From positions 1 through 29,155 of the forward strand of contig CAZJAD010000017.1 in the NCBI GenBank assembly GCA_964543855.1: 29,155 nucleotides of DNA, in the 5' to 3' direction. Of this stretch, positions 8,965 to 17,766 are shown in pieces. Origin of the DNA: CAZJAD01 sp964543855. GTDB taxonomy: Bacteria; Electryoneota; RPQS01; DYHQ01. The notes beneath the pieces were generated by a model. The model was given only the letters and a program-made list of their open reading frames with translations. It was not told where the DNA came from and made no database searches. How positions within the stretch are numbered: position 1 is the first letter of the stretch; every line of letters begins with the position of its first letter. Made by a program: the position numbers and the translations under genes.

Positions 8965-9651
8965 TTATTCTTCCTGCGAGCGGAGAAATCCTCGGCCGTA
9001 TTGTCGAATATGGAGGTAGTCGAAGATGATGGGCGGTACATAAACCGGCGAGAGGAGATCCGCCAGCAGCCGTACAGGATAATAAACCGCTCCAGTCATG
9101 AGAAGGCGCATCCACGATTTCTCCAACTGATGGAGATTCAGTTCCATATACAATTGAGGATGTTTCTTGAGCAAATGAGGAATAGACTTTTCACCGTAGG
9201 CTTCCAGATTCCTGAGCAGAGCCCCGAGTGACCGTCTGTGATGGTGCCAGGCTCGAGCCCGCGGTTCATAGACAATCGGGATGCCGGCCTCCTCGGCACG
9301 CACGCCCAGCTCCAAGTCCTCCCCACCCCACTCCGTGAAAGTCTCGTCAAAAAGGCCNNNNNNNNNNNNNNNNNNNNNNNNNNNNNNNNNNNNNNNNNNN
9401 NNNNNNNNNNNNNNNNNNNNNNNNNNNNNNNNNNNNNNNNNNNNNNNNNNNNNNNNNTGCAGCGTCGCCAGCCATTCGCGTGTTCCATCCGTAGACCCGC
9501 CATCCACGACGATTACCTCGAGCTTGTCGTGCGGATATGCTTCGTCCAAGAGCTGAGGCACCAGACGCTGAAGAATCACCTTCTGATTGAAACTCGTGAC
9601 GAGCACCGATACTGACGGCTGCTGCTGATTGCCGCCCTCGTTCAAGCTCAT
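8965..9651 (-). CDS. Glycosyltransferase family 2 (GT-A fold), interrupted by an assembly gap
   Basis: The N-terminal part has the GT2 start SVSVLVTSFNQ and the nucleotide-binding motif VVDGGSTDGT. The C-terminal part has FTEWGGEDLELG, the galactosyltransferase-like acceptor/catalytic motif found in GT2 enzymes, then WHHHRR. The middle, including the expected DxD metal motif, falls in the N run at 9358-9457. The two halves are in frame only by chance of the gap length. The protein is expected to transfer a nucleotide sugar to a glycan at the cytoplasmic membrane face. ATG 9651 overlaps the stop of the upstream GT4 gene (ATGA), implying translational coupling; GTG 9657 is an alternative. True length is unknown, probably around 300 aa or more. 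Confidence 0.82.
   Translation of the reverse strand: MSLNEGGNQQQPSVSVLVTSFNQKVILQRLVPQLLDEAYPHDKLEVIVVDGGSTDGTREWLATLXXXXXXXXXXXXXXXXXXXXXXXXXXXXXXXXXXGLFDETFTEWGGEDLELGVRAEEAGIPIVYEPRARAWHHHRRSLGALLRNLEAYGEKSIPHLLKKHPQLYMELNLHQLEKSWMRLLMTGAVYYPVRLLADLLSPVYVPPIIFDYLHIRQYGRGFLRSQEE
9358..9457. other. Assembly gap of exactly 100 N
   Basis: There are 100 consecutive N characters, the conventional placeholder for a scaffold gap of unknown size. The gap lies inside the GT2 glycosyltransferase gene. The conserved motifs on either side belong to the same family, so the join is plausible, but the missing sequence is likely longer than 100 bases. Confidence 0.98.
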
Positions 9652-10724
9652 ATCCACCCTTCGCGACTGTAATAGCCATAGAGGCTGTCGCCGACTTGCT
9701 TGATGTCATGCCATTTAACGACCCACTCTCGTCCCTTCGCGCCCAGCTCTCTGCGCGAGTCGCTGTCTCGAACAAGTGAAGCCAAAACAGAAACGAGCGT
9801 GCCGGGGTCCGCCTGGACAAAAGGAGTATCAACGAGCCTGTCAGCCAATTGTGGAGGGATATTCGTGACAACCGGCATTCCCATCGCCAGGGCCTCAACA
9901 GAGCTCATCCCATACCCCCAGCCGCCTTCATTTGTCAGTTGGTCTACAAAGATATCGCACTTGGCCTTCAAGTGCAATGCCTCATCATACGGCACGTTCT
10001 GAAGCAGCACGAGCTCCACATCGGATGTCTTCTGAAGCTCCTGTATCGCCTCGACCACGTATTTCGTTCCTTTATAGATGTTGCGCGCCGCGTGGCAAAT
10101 CTTGACGGGGCCTCCGGATGCAATTCCCCTCTCCGGGAATTGCGAAGTGTCGACCGGAAGATAGAGGTATTCCAATCGAGAATCGAGTTCCAGAAGATCC
10201 CATTCGCTGGTGAGTCGGAGATGAGTCAGCTTGTCAATTTCGGGAAGAATGCCCCGATTGCGCAGGTCGGTACCGTGGTAAAAGCAGACGACCCTTTTTC
10301 CGGCTGCGACGACCTTTTTCAGCATCCGCGCATCACGATAGAACTCCAAACCTCCGTCCAGATGATAGATGTCAAAATCATCGAGTCCGTGCTCTTCGAT
10401 GGCAGATTCAAATCGAGGGCGCAGGAGCTCATCTCTCAGTGAAAAGAGCCACCGCTCCCAGAACGGAGGATTCCACAATGGGGGATATCCCAGACGCACG
10501 CGATCGGGATTTGCGCCACGAATCCCCATAACGACCCGCTTCGCATGTCTCACCCATGTCTTATCGGGCATAAGTGGCAAGTTAAGACAGATGTCTTCGG
10601 GGAACTGATAGTGGCTATGGAAGAAAGTGACGAACCGGCATTCGTTGCTACGGCGCCGATGTTCCGCCTGAAAGAGAGACAGTGTGCCGGAGACATGTTC
10701 TGCGGCGATGTATAGAATCTTCAT
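9648..10724 (-). CDS. Glycosyltransferase family 4-like (GT-B fold)
   Basis: This 358-aa protein has a GT-B two-domain layout. The N-terminal half includes YHGTDLR (149-155). The C-terminal donor domain carries GYGMSSVEALAMGMPVV (270-286), matching the GT4 donor-sugar signature (E-x7-E type region). It is expected to add a sugar to a growing lipid-linked or surface glycan in the cytoplasm; donor and acceptor cannot be read from the sequence. ATG 10724 overlaps the stop of the flippase gene (ATGA), and MKILYIAAE is a typical GT4 N-terminus. An in-frame extension to 10787 lies inside the flippase gene and is rejected. Its stop overlaps the GT2 start in the same way, so flippase, GT4 and GT2 look translationally coupled. 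Confidence 0.87.
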   Translation of the reverse strand: MKILYIAAEHVSGTLSLFQAEHRRRSNECRFVTFFHSHYQFPEDICLNLPLMPDKTWVRHAKRVVMGIRGANPDRVRLGYPPLWNPPFWERWLFSLRDELLRPRFESAIEEHGLDDFDIYHLDGGLEFYRDARMLKKVVAAGKRVVCFYHGTDLRNRGILPEIDKLTHLRLTSEWDLLELDSRLEYLYLPVDTSQFPERGIASGGPVKICHAARNIYKGTKYVVEAIQELQKTSDVELVLLQNVPYDEALHLKAKCDIFVDQLTNEGGWGYGMSSVEALAMGMPVVTNIPPQLADRLVDTPFVQADPGTLVSVLASLVRDSDSRRELGAKGREWVVKWHDIKQVGDSLYGYYSREGWI

Positions 10725-12190
10725 GATCTGCCGAGGAGTGTCTTTATGCGGTGCAATTCCTCCGGCCGGAGGAAACCGGTGGCCCACAGAACGAACGGCA
10801 TCGCGACGACCAGTCCAATGCGCGGAAACAGTCCATGAAAGGCATCAAACACGCTCAGGAAGTAAAGTCCACCAACAACTAAGGCGATGTGCAACAGTCG
10901 CCCCCACTCATAGGGGAGCGGATAGACTCGCCGGATGAGCAGCCAGAGCAGAAACGCCTCGATCGCAAAAGCTGCCAGAGTCAGCCAAGCTGCTGCCCAC
11001 ATGCCGAAAATCGGAACCAGCAACAGATTTCCTCCGACATTGACGATCGCGGCGGCTCCCGTTACCCAGGGAAGAAGCATCGTCTTTTTCTTGATATACA
11101 CCCCAACCATTAGATTTGCGTAAATGCCGTCAAACGCGTGAGCAAGTAAGATAAGAGGAAAGACTCCTAAGCCCGCCCAGTAGCGTCGTTCGATGAGCGC
11201 GCCGCCTATCCCCGGCAGATCTATGGTGACCAACAGGGGCACCAACAACGAAAGGCTCAGGAACAAGAAGCCGCAGATCAAGACGAAATAGGTCAACACG
11301 CGAGCAAAAAGGCGCGGAGCTTCCTCACTGTCTGCGTGTGAAAGAAAGAAGGGTTGCCATGCGAAACGAAAAGCACTCGTAACAACCGCCATGAACATGC
11401 CGAGCTTGTATCCCGCACTGTAAAGCCCCGCCTCCTCAAGACCGCGTAGCGCTTCAAGGATTTTTCGATCGGCCAGTTCAATGACCATGACGAAAAGATA
11501 AGTTGGAACATTCGGCAGGCCGAACGCCAGCATCTGTCTGAGCAACTTGCCGTCAAAGGTCAGCCGTGCTCTTGCCAGAGTCTCCGGTAACTGGATACCA
11601 AGAGTAATGGCGGACGCCCAAAAATTGGCCCAAAGAACACCCGCCACCGACCACCCCCAAGCGCCGATGAACAGAATATTCAACGCGATGTTGATGATGA
11701 CATTGATCAGCTTTATTGTTGCGAAGCGATAGGGGCGATGTGTCCCTCTCAGCATGATAAACGGGAAGGCGGACATCGTGTCAAAAAAGAGAATCCAGAT
11801 GCAGACTCGAATCATTTCGACCGCGAATTCCGGATGAACAGGCTCGCGAATGAGCCAACTTGAGATCCCGGACGCGGCCAATGTCAGAAGAAGGGTCAAC
11901 GCGAGCGAGGACAAGACAGACGCTACCAGTGTTGTCCCGAAAATCTCCTGCCGGGCATGCTCGTCTTTCTGCATGGTATAGTTGCGGAGAAAAGCAATAT
12001 CCAACCCGTAGAAGTAGAAGGTCTGTGTAACAGCAATGAAGAGGTAATAGAGCGTGACCTCCCCGTACTCAGCCGGCGCAAGTTTGTAGCTGTAGTAGGG
12101 GAGCAGCAGAAAGGTGACAAGGCGCGTGAGGATATGCCCGACGCCATAGACCAATGATTCCTTGGAAAGCCTTTTCAGTTGTTCAAACAC
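10721..12190 (-). CDS. Wzx-like polysaccharide flippase (MOP superfamily membrane protein)
   Basis: This is a 489-aa polytopic membrane protein with an estimated 12-14 hydrophobic segments. The N-terminus (LSKESLVYGVGHILTRLVTF) and the following PAEYGEVTLYY are characteristic of the polysaccharide-biosynthesis branch of the MOP exporters, which flip lipid-linked oligosaccharides across the inner membrane. GTG 12190 is preferred: GGAG sits about 9 bases upstream, and the GTG overlaps the stop of the preceding gene by 8 bases. A TTG at 12205 would add five residues but has no ribosome binding site. It is flanked by glycosyltransferases, consistent with a small glycan export set. No polymerase (Wzy) or ligase is evident beside it. 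Confidence 0.86.
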   Translation of the reverse strand: MFEQLKRLSKESLVYGVGHILTRLVTFLLLPYYSYKLAPAEYGEVTLYYLFIAVTQTFYFYGLDIAFLRNYTMQKDEHARQEIFGTTLVASVLSSLALTLLLTLAASGISSWLIREPVHPEFAVEMIRVCIWILFFDTMSAFPFIMLRGTHRPYRFATIKLINVIINIALNILFIGAWGWSVAGVLWANFWASAITLGIQLPETLARARLTFDGKLLRQMLAFGLPNVPTYLFVMVIELADRKILEALRGLEEAGLYSAGYKLGMFMAVVTSAFRFAWQPFFLSHADSEEAPRLFARVLTYFVLICGFLFLSLSLLVPLLVTIDLPGIGGALIERRYWAGLGVFPLILLAHAFDGIYANLMVGVYIKKKTMLLPWVTGAAAIVNVGGNLLLVPIFGMWAAAWLTLAAFAIEAFLLWLLIRRVYPLPYEWGRLLHIALVVGGLYFLSVFDAFHGLFPRIGLVVAMPFVLWATGFLRPEELHRIKTLLGRS

Positions 12191-13358
12191 GCACCCACTC
12201 TCCAAAAGGGATCAGAAAAAGAAGATAAGGGGCAAGCAGCGCAGCGAACAAGATCCACTGTCTCGCTGGCGTCCGTCCACCGACTGCAAACAGCATCATC
12301 CATGCGGGCCACGAGATCAGAAGATAGCGTCCTTCTGCCTGAAAATAGTGCAGGTTCAGCCAGGCAAAGCCGACAATAGCAGCGATCCACAGAAGGACAA
12401 GTTGGATAGGATGTCGCAGGTCTCTGAATCTTGCTCGCGAAGAAATAATCAAGTACAAACACAACATAAGAACAACTACGATGACGAGTGCGCCGGGCCA
12501 ACCGCCCCAGAACTCCTGCCACGGAAAAATCAACGACCGCAATGCATAGGCAGCGACAGATAGTGGTGCAGTACTTGCCACTTCCGCCTCACCGAAGCCG
12601 GCGGACAGAGGCAGAAGAGATCCAAAGGCTTGTACATTCCGCACCCAGATGGGGAGTGTGACGACGAGCCCGATTACCGTCAACACCAACCATCTGAGAG
12701 CGCGTTGCCACCTCCTCTGCAGAAGCGAACAGATCACAGGTAAGGGCAAGAGGAGCAGAATGGACAGTTTGGTGTAGAGTCCGGCTATGACGGCAAAGCA
12801 CCAGAGGAGCGAATAATACGGCGGCGAGGAATCGTCCTCCGTTCGCACCCAAGCATAGATCGCCAGACCCGAAAACAGCCAGCAAAACGCGTCGTTGGAA
12901 ACAAGAACGCTGAACCGGACAAGACTGCCCAAGATAGAGGTCACAATGACCACACTTGTCGCAATCAACCGGCTCAAACCGAATCGCGTCGCGATCGAGA
13001 AAGCAAGTGGCAGAAGCAGGATTCCGGCGATAAATGACACGATTCGCGCTGCCAGATAGCTTGTTCCGGGATCTACTCGCTGCCAAAGAGCGACTGCAGG
13101 CGCGCTGACGAGATAGTAGAGAGGTGGCTGGTAGTGTTCGAAGGTCGCGTTGGCGGTCACGCCGCTTTCTTGGAGAGAGATCGCTGCACTCGGTAGTCTT
13201 CGCTCGTCGATGATATGACGAATATAATTGAAATGAGCACGCTCATCATTGTACGCAGAGAGTTTCCCCGTCTCACTCTCGCCTTCAAAAGGAGCAAGCA
13301 AGAGGAAAGAGACTCGCAGCGCGATCCCCACACAAACTGCAATAACAACGACTTTCAA
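12183..13358 (-). CDS. Polytopic membrane glycosyltransferase-like protein (GT39/PMT- or DUF2142-like)
   Basis: This 391-aa membrane protein has about ten hydrophobic segments. The first extracytoplasmic loop contains NDERAHFNYIRHI (37-49) and then HYQPPLYYL (75-83). An acidic D/E pair after the first membrane segment and a [HQ]PPLYY motif are typical of GT-C enzymes such as the GT39/ArnT/DUF2142 group, which use polyprenyl-phosphate sugars. Family assignment among these is uncertain, and the protein is shorter than ArnT. The start is the first codon available after an in-frame stop and is TTG (13358), with only a weak GAG upstream; GTG codons a few residues in are possible. It follows gpmI after 59 bases and overlaps the flippase gene. 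Confidence 0.75.
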   Translation of the reverse strand: MKVVVIAVCVGIALRVSFLLLAPFEGESETGKLSAYNDERAHFNYIRHIIDERRLPSAAISLQESGVTANATFEHYQPPLYYLVSAPAVALWQRVDPGTSYLAARIVSFIAGILLLPLAFSIATRFGLSRLIATSVVIVTSILGSLVRFSVLVSNDAFCWLFSGLAIYAWVRTEDDSSPPYYSLLWCFAVIAGLYTKLSILLLLPLPVICSLLQRRWQRALRWLVLTVIGLVVTLPIWVRNVQAFGSLLPLSAGFGEAEVASTAPLSVAAYALRSLIFPWQEFWGGWPGALVIVVVLMLCLYLIISSRARFRDLRHPIQLVLLWIAAIVGFAWLNLHYFQAEGRYLLISWPAWMMLFAVGGRTPARQWILFAALLAPYLLFLIPFGEWVRV

Positions 13359-13417
13359 TACTCAACTCTTGCGCAGAAATGAGCCAGGCTGTCTGGGCAA
13401 AGTGCAGGCGGCGTAAG

Positions 13418-14944
13418 CTACTCGACAATCAGACTGCGCCCTGTCATCTCCGTCGGCTGTGGCAGACCAAAAAGCTTCAAGACAGTCGGGGCCACATCAC
13501 AGAGCTTTCCACCGTCACGTAATCGATATTTGGGCTGTGCTGCCAGCACATAGAAGGGAACGGGATTCGTCGTGTGAGCGGTATGAGGACCATTCGTTTC
13601 AGCATCCCACATGGTCTCCGCATTGCCGTGGTCGGCAGTCAGCAGAAGTACATATTCCATCTGTTCAGCCGCTTTCCACACCTGTCCTACAGCAGCGTCC
13701 ACCGCTTCAACAGCCTTGCGCGCTGCCTCCAGAATTCCCGAGTGCCCGACCATGTCGCAGTTGGGGAAGTTGAGAACAACGAAGTCGTATATGCCGCGCC
13801 GGAGCTGACGACAAGTCTCATCGGCAACAAGAGGCGCGCTCATCTCAGGCTGCAGATCATAAGTCGCCACCTTAGGGGATGGAATCATAACACGATCTTC
13901 TCCCTCAAAAGGTGCCTCCTCTCCGCCATTGAAGAAATAGGTTACATGGGGATACTTCTCGGTCTCCGTAATGCGTAGCTGTTTCAGTCTTTTGGCGGCG
14001 AGAATTTCAGGCAAAATCATCGACAGCTTCTGAGGAGCAAAGACGACCGTTACATCGAAGGTCTCATCATACTGGGTCATGGTCAAGAAATTCTCGATTC
14101 TGCCGTCCACTCGAAATTCGTGGAAATCTGTTTCACTGAATGCCCGGCAGAGCTGGCGGGCACGGTCCGCGCGGAAGTTGAAAAAGAAGATGCCGTCATT
14201 ACTCTTCACGGTTGAAATCGGGACACCGTTGCGACGCAATACAGTGGGCCGAACAAATTCGTCCGTTATATCTTTGGCATAGGAGGCACGCATGACCTCG
14301 ACTGGATCGTCACCGGTCTCTCCTTCGCCATGCCTTATTGCTCGATAGGCCCGCTCGGTGCGATCCCACCGTTTATCTCGATCCATGGCCCAATAGCGAC
14401 CACTAATCGTTGCGATCTGACCAATGCCAATCTCCTTCATCCATCTCTGCACTGTCCCAATGTATCCGACGCCACTCTGTGGTGGAGTGTCTCGTCCGTC
14501 GGTGAATGCGTGAAGGTACACACGGGAGAAGTCCTGTTGTCGACACAACTCCAGAATTGCCCGCAGGTGCTCATCGGAGCTGTGCACGCACCCATCCGAA
14601 ACCAGGCCAAAGAGATGCAGGCTACCGTTTGAGTGTTTGATATCATCGAGGAACTTGTGTAACACTGGCAACTGAAAGAACTCTCCCTCTTCAATGGATT
14701 TGTCGATACGTGTGACCTCCTGGTAGACGATCCGTCCTGCACCCAGATTCAGATGTCCAACTTCACTATTTCCCATCTGCCCGGGAGGCAAACCGACATC
14801 GAGTCCGGATGCCCCGATCTGCGTGCCGGGGAAGTGCGAGAAAATATAGTCCAGATTCGGTTTTCGGGCAACCGCGATAGCATTGTTGGCATCGGCTTCC
14901 CGCAAGCCAAATCCGTCCATGATTACTAGAATAACTCTCTTCAT
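13418..14944 (-). CDS. gpmI: 2,3-bisphosphoglycerate-independent phosphoglycerate mutase
   Basis: It interconverts 3- and 2-phosphoglycerate in glycolysis/gluconeogenesis using two metal ions (usually Mn2+) and a phosphoserine intermediate. The 508-aa length is normal. The N-terminus has LVIMDGFGLRE with metal-binding Asp10. MGNSEVGHLNLGAGRIVYQ (57-75) carries the catalytic Ser60. HAFTDGRDTPP, FFNFRADRARQL and LTADHGNAE are also present. It belongs to the alkaline-phosphatase superfamily. ATG 14944 overlaps the addA stop as ATGA, so translation is probably coupled to addA, an unusual partner for a glycolytic enzyme. Confidence 0.97.
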   Translation of the reverse strand: MKRVILVIMDGFGLREADANNAIAVARKPNLDYIFSHFPGTQIGASGLDVGLPPGQMGNSEVGHLNLGAGRIVYQEVTRIDKSIEEGEFFQLPVLHKFLDDIKHSNGSLHLFGLVSDGCVHSSDEHLRAILELCRQQDFSRVYLHAFTDGRDTPPQSGVGYIGTVQRWMKEIGIGQIATISGRYWAMDRDKRWDRTERAYRAIRHGEGETGDDPVEVMRASYAKDITDEFVRPTVLRRNGVPISTVKSNDGIFFFNFRADRARQLCRAFSETDFHEFRVDGRIENFLTMTQYDETFDVTVVFAPQKLSMILPEILAAKRLKQLRITETEKYPHVTYFFNGGEEAPFEGEDRVMIPSPKVATYDLQPEMSAPLVADETCRQLRRGIYDFVVLNFPNCDMVGHSGILEAARKAVEAVDAAVGQVWKAAEQMEYVLLLTADHGNAETMWDAETNGPHTAHTTNPVPFYVLAAQPKYRLRDGGKLCDVAPTVLKLFGLPQPTEMTGRSLIVE

Positions 14945-17766
14945 TCTGCCCTCAGGTTGTGGTTGAGCCGAAGTGTGTTCCTCGCGGTCTCCACAATAGT
15001 CTTTTCGAAATGAGGATCAAGCGGCATGTCTATGACTCGCGTGGCATCCAAATGCACGATGGAGAGCGCGAGCTCTTTGATCTCGGGCCAAAGGCCTTTC
15101 TGCCACGCCATCGCGTAGAAGTTGAGCTGGCGTTCCGCTCGCGCCGCTGCCTCGTCACTCCATCGGCCGGTTTTGAAATCAACCAGTCTTCCTTTTCCGT
15201 CCCGAATTTCGAGCCGATCAATGACTCCTCGCAGCCACAGGGAGAAGTCTGGCGCGTCCAGCACAAGTTCAAAGGGGTGTTCGCTGAAAGCATGCGCGCC
15301 TTGCCAGAGTGATCTCCGAATTGTATTTTGCCAGTCCTGGACCTCAGAGGTCGTGAAACGCGATGAATTGTGCCATGCGCGAAGAACCGGCTGCCAATCG
15401 TCCATCTCCCCTGCCAGACGAATCGCTTCATGTATTATTGTTCCACGCAGCATCGCGTCTTCGGACGCACTTGCATCAGCTCCACTCGGGATCATAGTCG
15501 CAATTCCCTGTTGCCTGCAGTACTCGCGTTCAAAATCCGAGAAGGACCATCGAAGGACAGGCCTTTCAGTGGACACCCAATGGCGCTCTGGAGTTCGTGC
15601 GGGCACAACCAGCCCGGGCGATTCCTCTGGAGCCAGCACAGGCAAAAAACCAGCCAGAGTGTCAGCATCGGGATCGCTGGAGAAATAGTATTTCTCCGGT
15701 GAATGTCCCGCGAATTCCTCCAGGATTTGGAAAATCTGCGGCAACCGACGTCCTGCTTTAGTATGCGCCGACACGACCTGCAGATCCTTGGCTCGGGTCA
15801 AGGCGACATAGTCCAGTCGCTTCTCTTCGCCTTTCGCCTCTTCTTTGTACGCTTCGTCTGGTGATGCCGCTCGGCGTGCGACGGCGAAATCCTCGGCGAG
15901 GAGCAATCCCGTTCCCTCATAGCGCCAGTTACCACTCGCGTAGCGACTGCGCAGATGAACGAAAAAGTCCGAAGGATGCCGAACAGCTTTATCATGAACA
16001 CCGCAGTAGATGACAATTGGAAATTCGAGTCCTTTTGCCCGGTGGATCGTTGTCAGAACAACTCCATCGGCTCCGTCATAGCTCGCTTCTACCTCCCCTT
16101 CTCCGACCTCAATATTGAAGTCGATGTAGCTCAACACATCTTCATCCGACAGCGAGACGGGCGGCATCGTTAGTGTGTGTGCGAGTTCGAAAAGCTTTCG
16201 TAGATTCGCTTGAGCGCGCAGTCGTTCGCACTCGGCCTGAGATGCAAGGGTGCTGAAATAGTCGGCTCTCTCCAGATAGCTAAACCATCGCAGTGCAAGC
16301 GAGACCCCTTCTTTCTGGATTTCGTCGCGCAGCTCAGAAAGCCGATGGACTTTCGCTTCAAGCGGGGGAATTTCGACAGGATCAGAGAAACGGCGCTCTT
16401 TGTTCTCACCGACAACATCGCATATCTCAGCCAGAGAAAGAGACTGCGGGGATCTCTCGAGAATCCGCACCAATGCACCACGATCATCAGCATCAAGGAG
16501 ATGAGCCAGATAGGCGCGAGCATCGAGGACTTCTGGGCGTCGGTAGAAGCCGCCGACCAACGAAACTGTCGGGATATTCCTGAGACGCAGCATGTCCTCC
16601 AAGTCCACGAGGGCGCTGCGCGCACGTGCGAGGATCGCTATGTCGCTCGGAGGAATTCCGTTGCTCATTGCGTGACGGATTAGAGTGCAGAGAATCTCGT
16701 TTTCTTCTTTTTGGCTCGCGGCAACAAATCCAATGACTGAGGGTCTGTCTGGATCCCCCCTGTGAGCGATCAGGCTATGGGATTCGTTTGGATTCCAGCG
16801 ACGCAGTGTCTCAACCGCAAGATCGAGCATCGCTTGATACGAACGGAAATTCTCCCCGAGATTACAGACAGGCGCTTGATAGTCCTGCAAGCTCTGTGGA
16901 TCAGCGTCACGGAATCCGAAGATGCTCTGCCTTGCATCACCCACGACGGTGACATTGGAAAACTCATCTGCCGCAACGAATTTGATCAGTGCAAACTGTC
17001 CGAAATTTGTATCCTGTGCTTCGTCAATCAGGATGTGGCGGAATCTCTTCTTAAATCTATCCTGGATCGCCGTGTCTTGAGCGAGAAGTTGATGAGCCTG
17101 CACGAGAATGTGTCCGTGGTCGAGTGCACCGGTGTCGGCTGACAGCCTCTCTTCGACTTTCGCGACTCCCTCAATGAACCGAATAGTCTCCAAGGCAAGA
17201 TCGCGATTGGAGTCATTCAGGAACACACTCTCTCTCAACTGCTCGAGGACAGCCGCAAGTTGCTCTCTTCCGACAAGGCGGAGTCTCGCGGAATCTATGA
17301 CTCTGTGCGCCGCCGCCACTGCGCGGGTGAGATCCACGAGGTTCATGTGCTTGAAGGAAGCCAGGGAGAGTTCCGGACAACCTTGTGCGATCTCGCGAAC
17401 AACCCTCCTCTGCAGAAGAGCCGAGAGTCCTTCATCCAAAATGTTCACGGGCTGCTCGACACCGGACTCGGCCGGGTGCTCCAAAAGAATCTGCAGCCAG
17501 AAGCTGTCGAACGTGCTGACATGCAGAGCGGCGTATTCGGCCACATCGCCCAATCGCTCTCGCAATCGTTCCTCTAACTCCTGGGCCGCTTTTCTTGTGA
17601 ACGTCAAGCTAAGAATTCGATCCGGCGGAACACGCCCTTCCTTCACCAGACAGACGAAGCGATCCACCAGAAAACGGGTCTTGCCCGTCCCGGCACCTGC
17701 AACGACTTTCAGCGGTCGATCCGGTGGCCAGCGAATGGCCTCTTCCCGACTGAGCACTCTGGTCAC
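14941..17766 (-). CDS. addA: AddA-like UvrD-family helicase-nuclease
   Basis: This is the ATP-dependent 3'-5' helicase/nuclease subunit of an AddAB-type double-strand-break resection complex. The 941 aa carry all SF1A motifs: Walker A GAGTGKT (24-30), LTFTRKAA (54-61), LIDEAQD (246-252), GDARQSIFGFR (276-286), ENFRS (305-309), TIHRAKGLEF (573-582) and YVALTRAK (653-660). The C-terminal PD-(D/E)XK nuclease shows GTIIHEA (775-781), RGVIDRLE (846-853), VDFKTG (862-867) and QLNFYAMAW (880-888). It is shorter than Bacillus AddA (about 1230 aa), as in many Gram-negative lineages. The GTG start at 17766 has GGGGGAG five bases upstream and overlaps the radical SAM stop (GTGA). The addB partner is about 9 kb further downstream, beyond folD and maeB. 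Confidence 0.9.
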   Translation of the reverse strand: MTRVLSREEAIRWPPDRPLKVVAGAGTGKTRFLVDRFVCLVKEGRVPPDRILSLTFTRKAAQELEERLRERLGDVAEYAALHVSTFDSFWLQILLEHPAESGVEQPVNILDEGLSALLQRRVVREIAQGCPELSLASFKHMNLVDLTRAVAAAHRVIDSARLRLVGREQLAAVLEQLRESVFLNDSNRDLALETIRFIEGVAKVEERLSADTGALDHGHILVQAHQLLAQDTAIQDRFKKRFRHILIDEAQDTNFGQFALIKFVAADEFSNVTVVGDARQSIFGFRDADPQSLQDYQAPVCNLGENFRSYQAMLDLAVETLRRWNPNESHSLIAHRGDPDRPSVIGFVAASQKEENEILCTLIRHAMSNGIPPSDIAILARARSALVDLEDMLRLRNIPTVSLVGGFYRRPEVLDARAYLAHLLDADDRGALVRILERSPQSLSLAEICDVVGENKERRFSDPVEIPPLEAKVHRLSELRDEIQKEGVSLALRWFSYLERADYFSTLASQAECERLRAQANLRKLFELAHTLTMPPVSLSDEDVLSYIDFNIEVGEGEVEASYDGADGVVLTTIHRAKGLEFPIVIYCGVHDKAVRHPSDFFVHLRSRYASGNWRYEGTGLLLAEDFAVARRAASPDEAYKEEAKGEEKRLDYVALTRAKDLQVVSAHTKAGRRLPQIFQILEEFAGHSPEKYYFSSDPDADTLAGFLPVLAPEESPGLVVPARTPERHWVSTERPVLRWSFSDFEREYCRQQGIATMIPSGADASASEDAMLRGTIIHEAIRLAGEMDDWQPVLRAWHNSSRFTTSEVQDWQNTIRRSLWQGAHAFSEHPFELVLDAPDFSLWLRGVIDRLEIRDGKGRLVDFKTGRWSDEAAARAERQLNFYAMAWQKGLWPEIKELALSIVHLDATRVIDMPLDPHFEKTIVETARNTLRLNHNLRAE

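Noticed and set aside
8948..9115. 56-residue extension of FolD
   Set aside because: It overlaps the GT2 coding sequence in another frame, and the conserved FolD N-terminus starts at 8947 with a ribosome binding site.
13359..13417. Imperfect hairpin (GCCCAG/CTGGC) between gpmI and the membrane glycosyltransferase
   Set aside because: The stem is short with a mismatch or bulge, and the T-run is missing, so I do not call a terminator.
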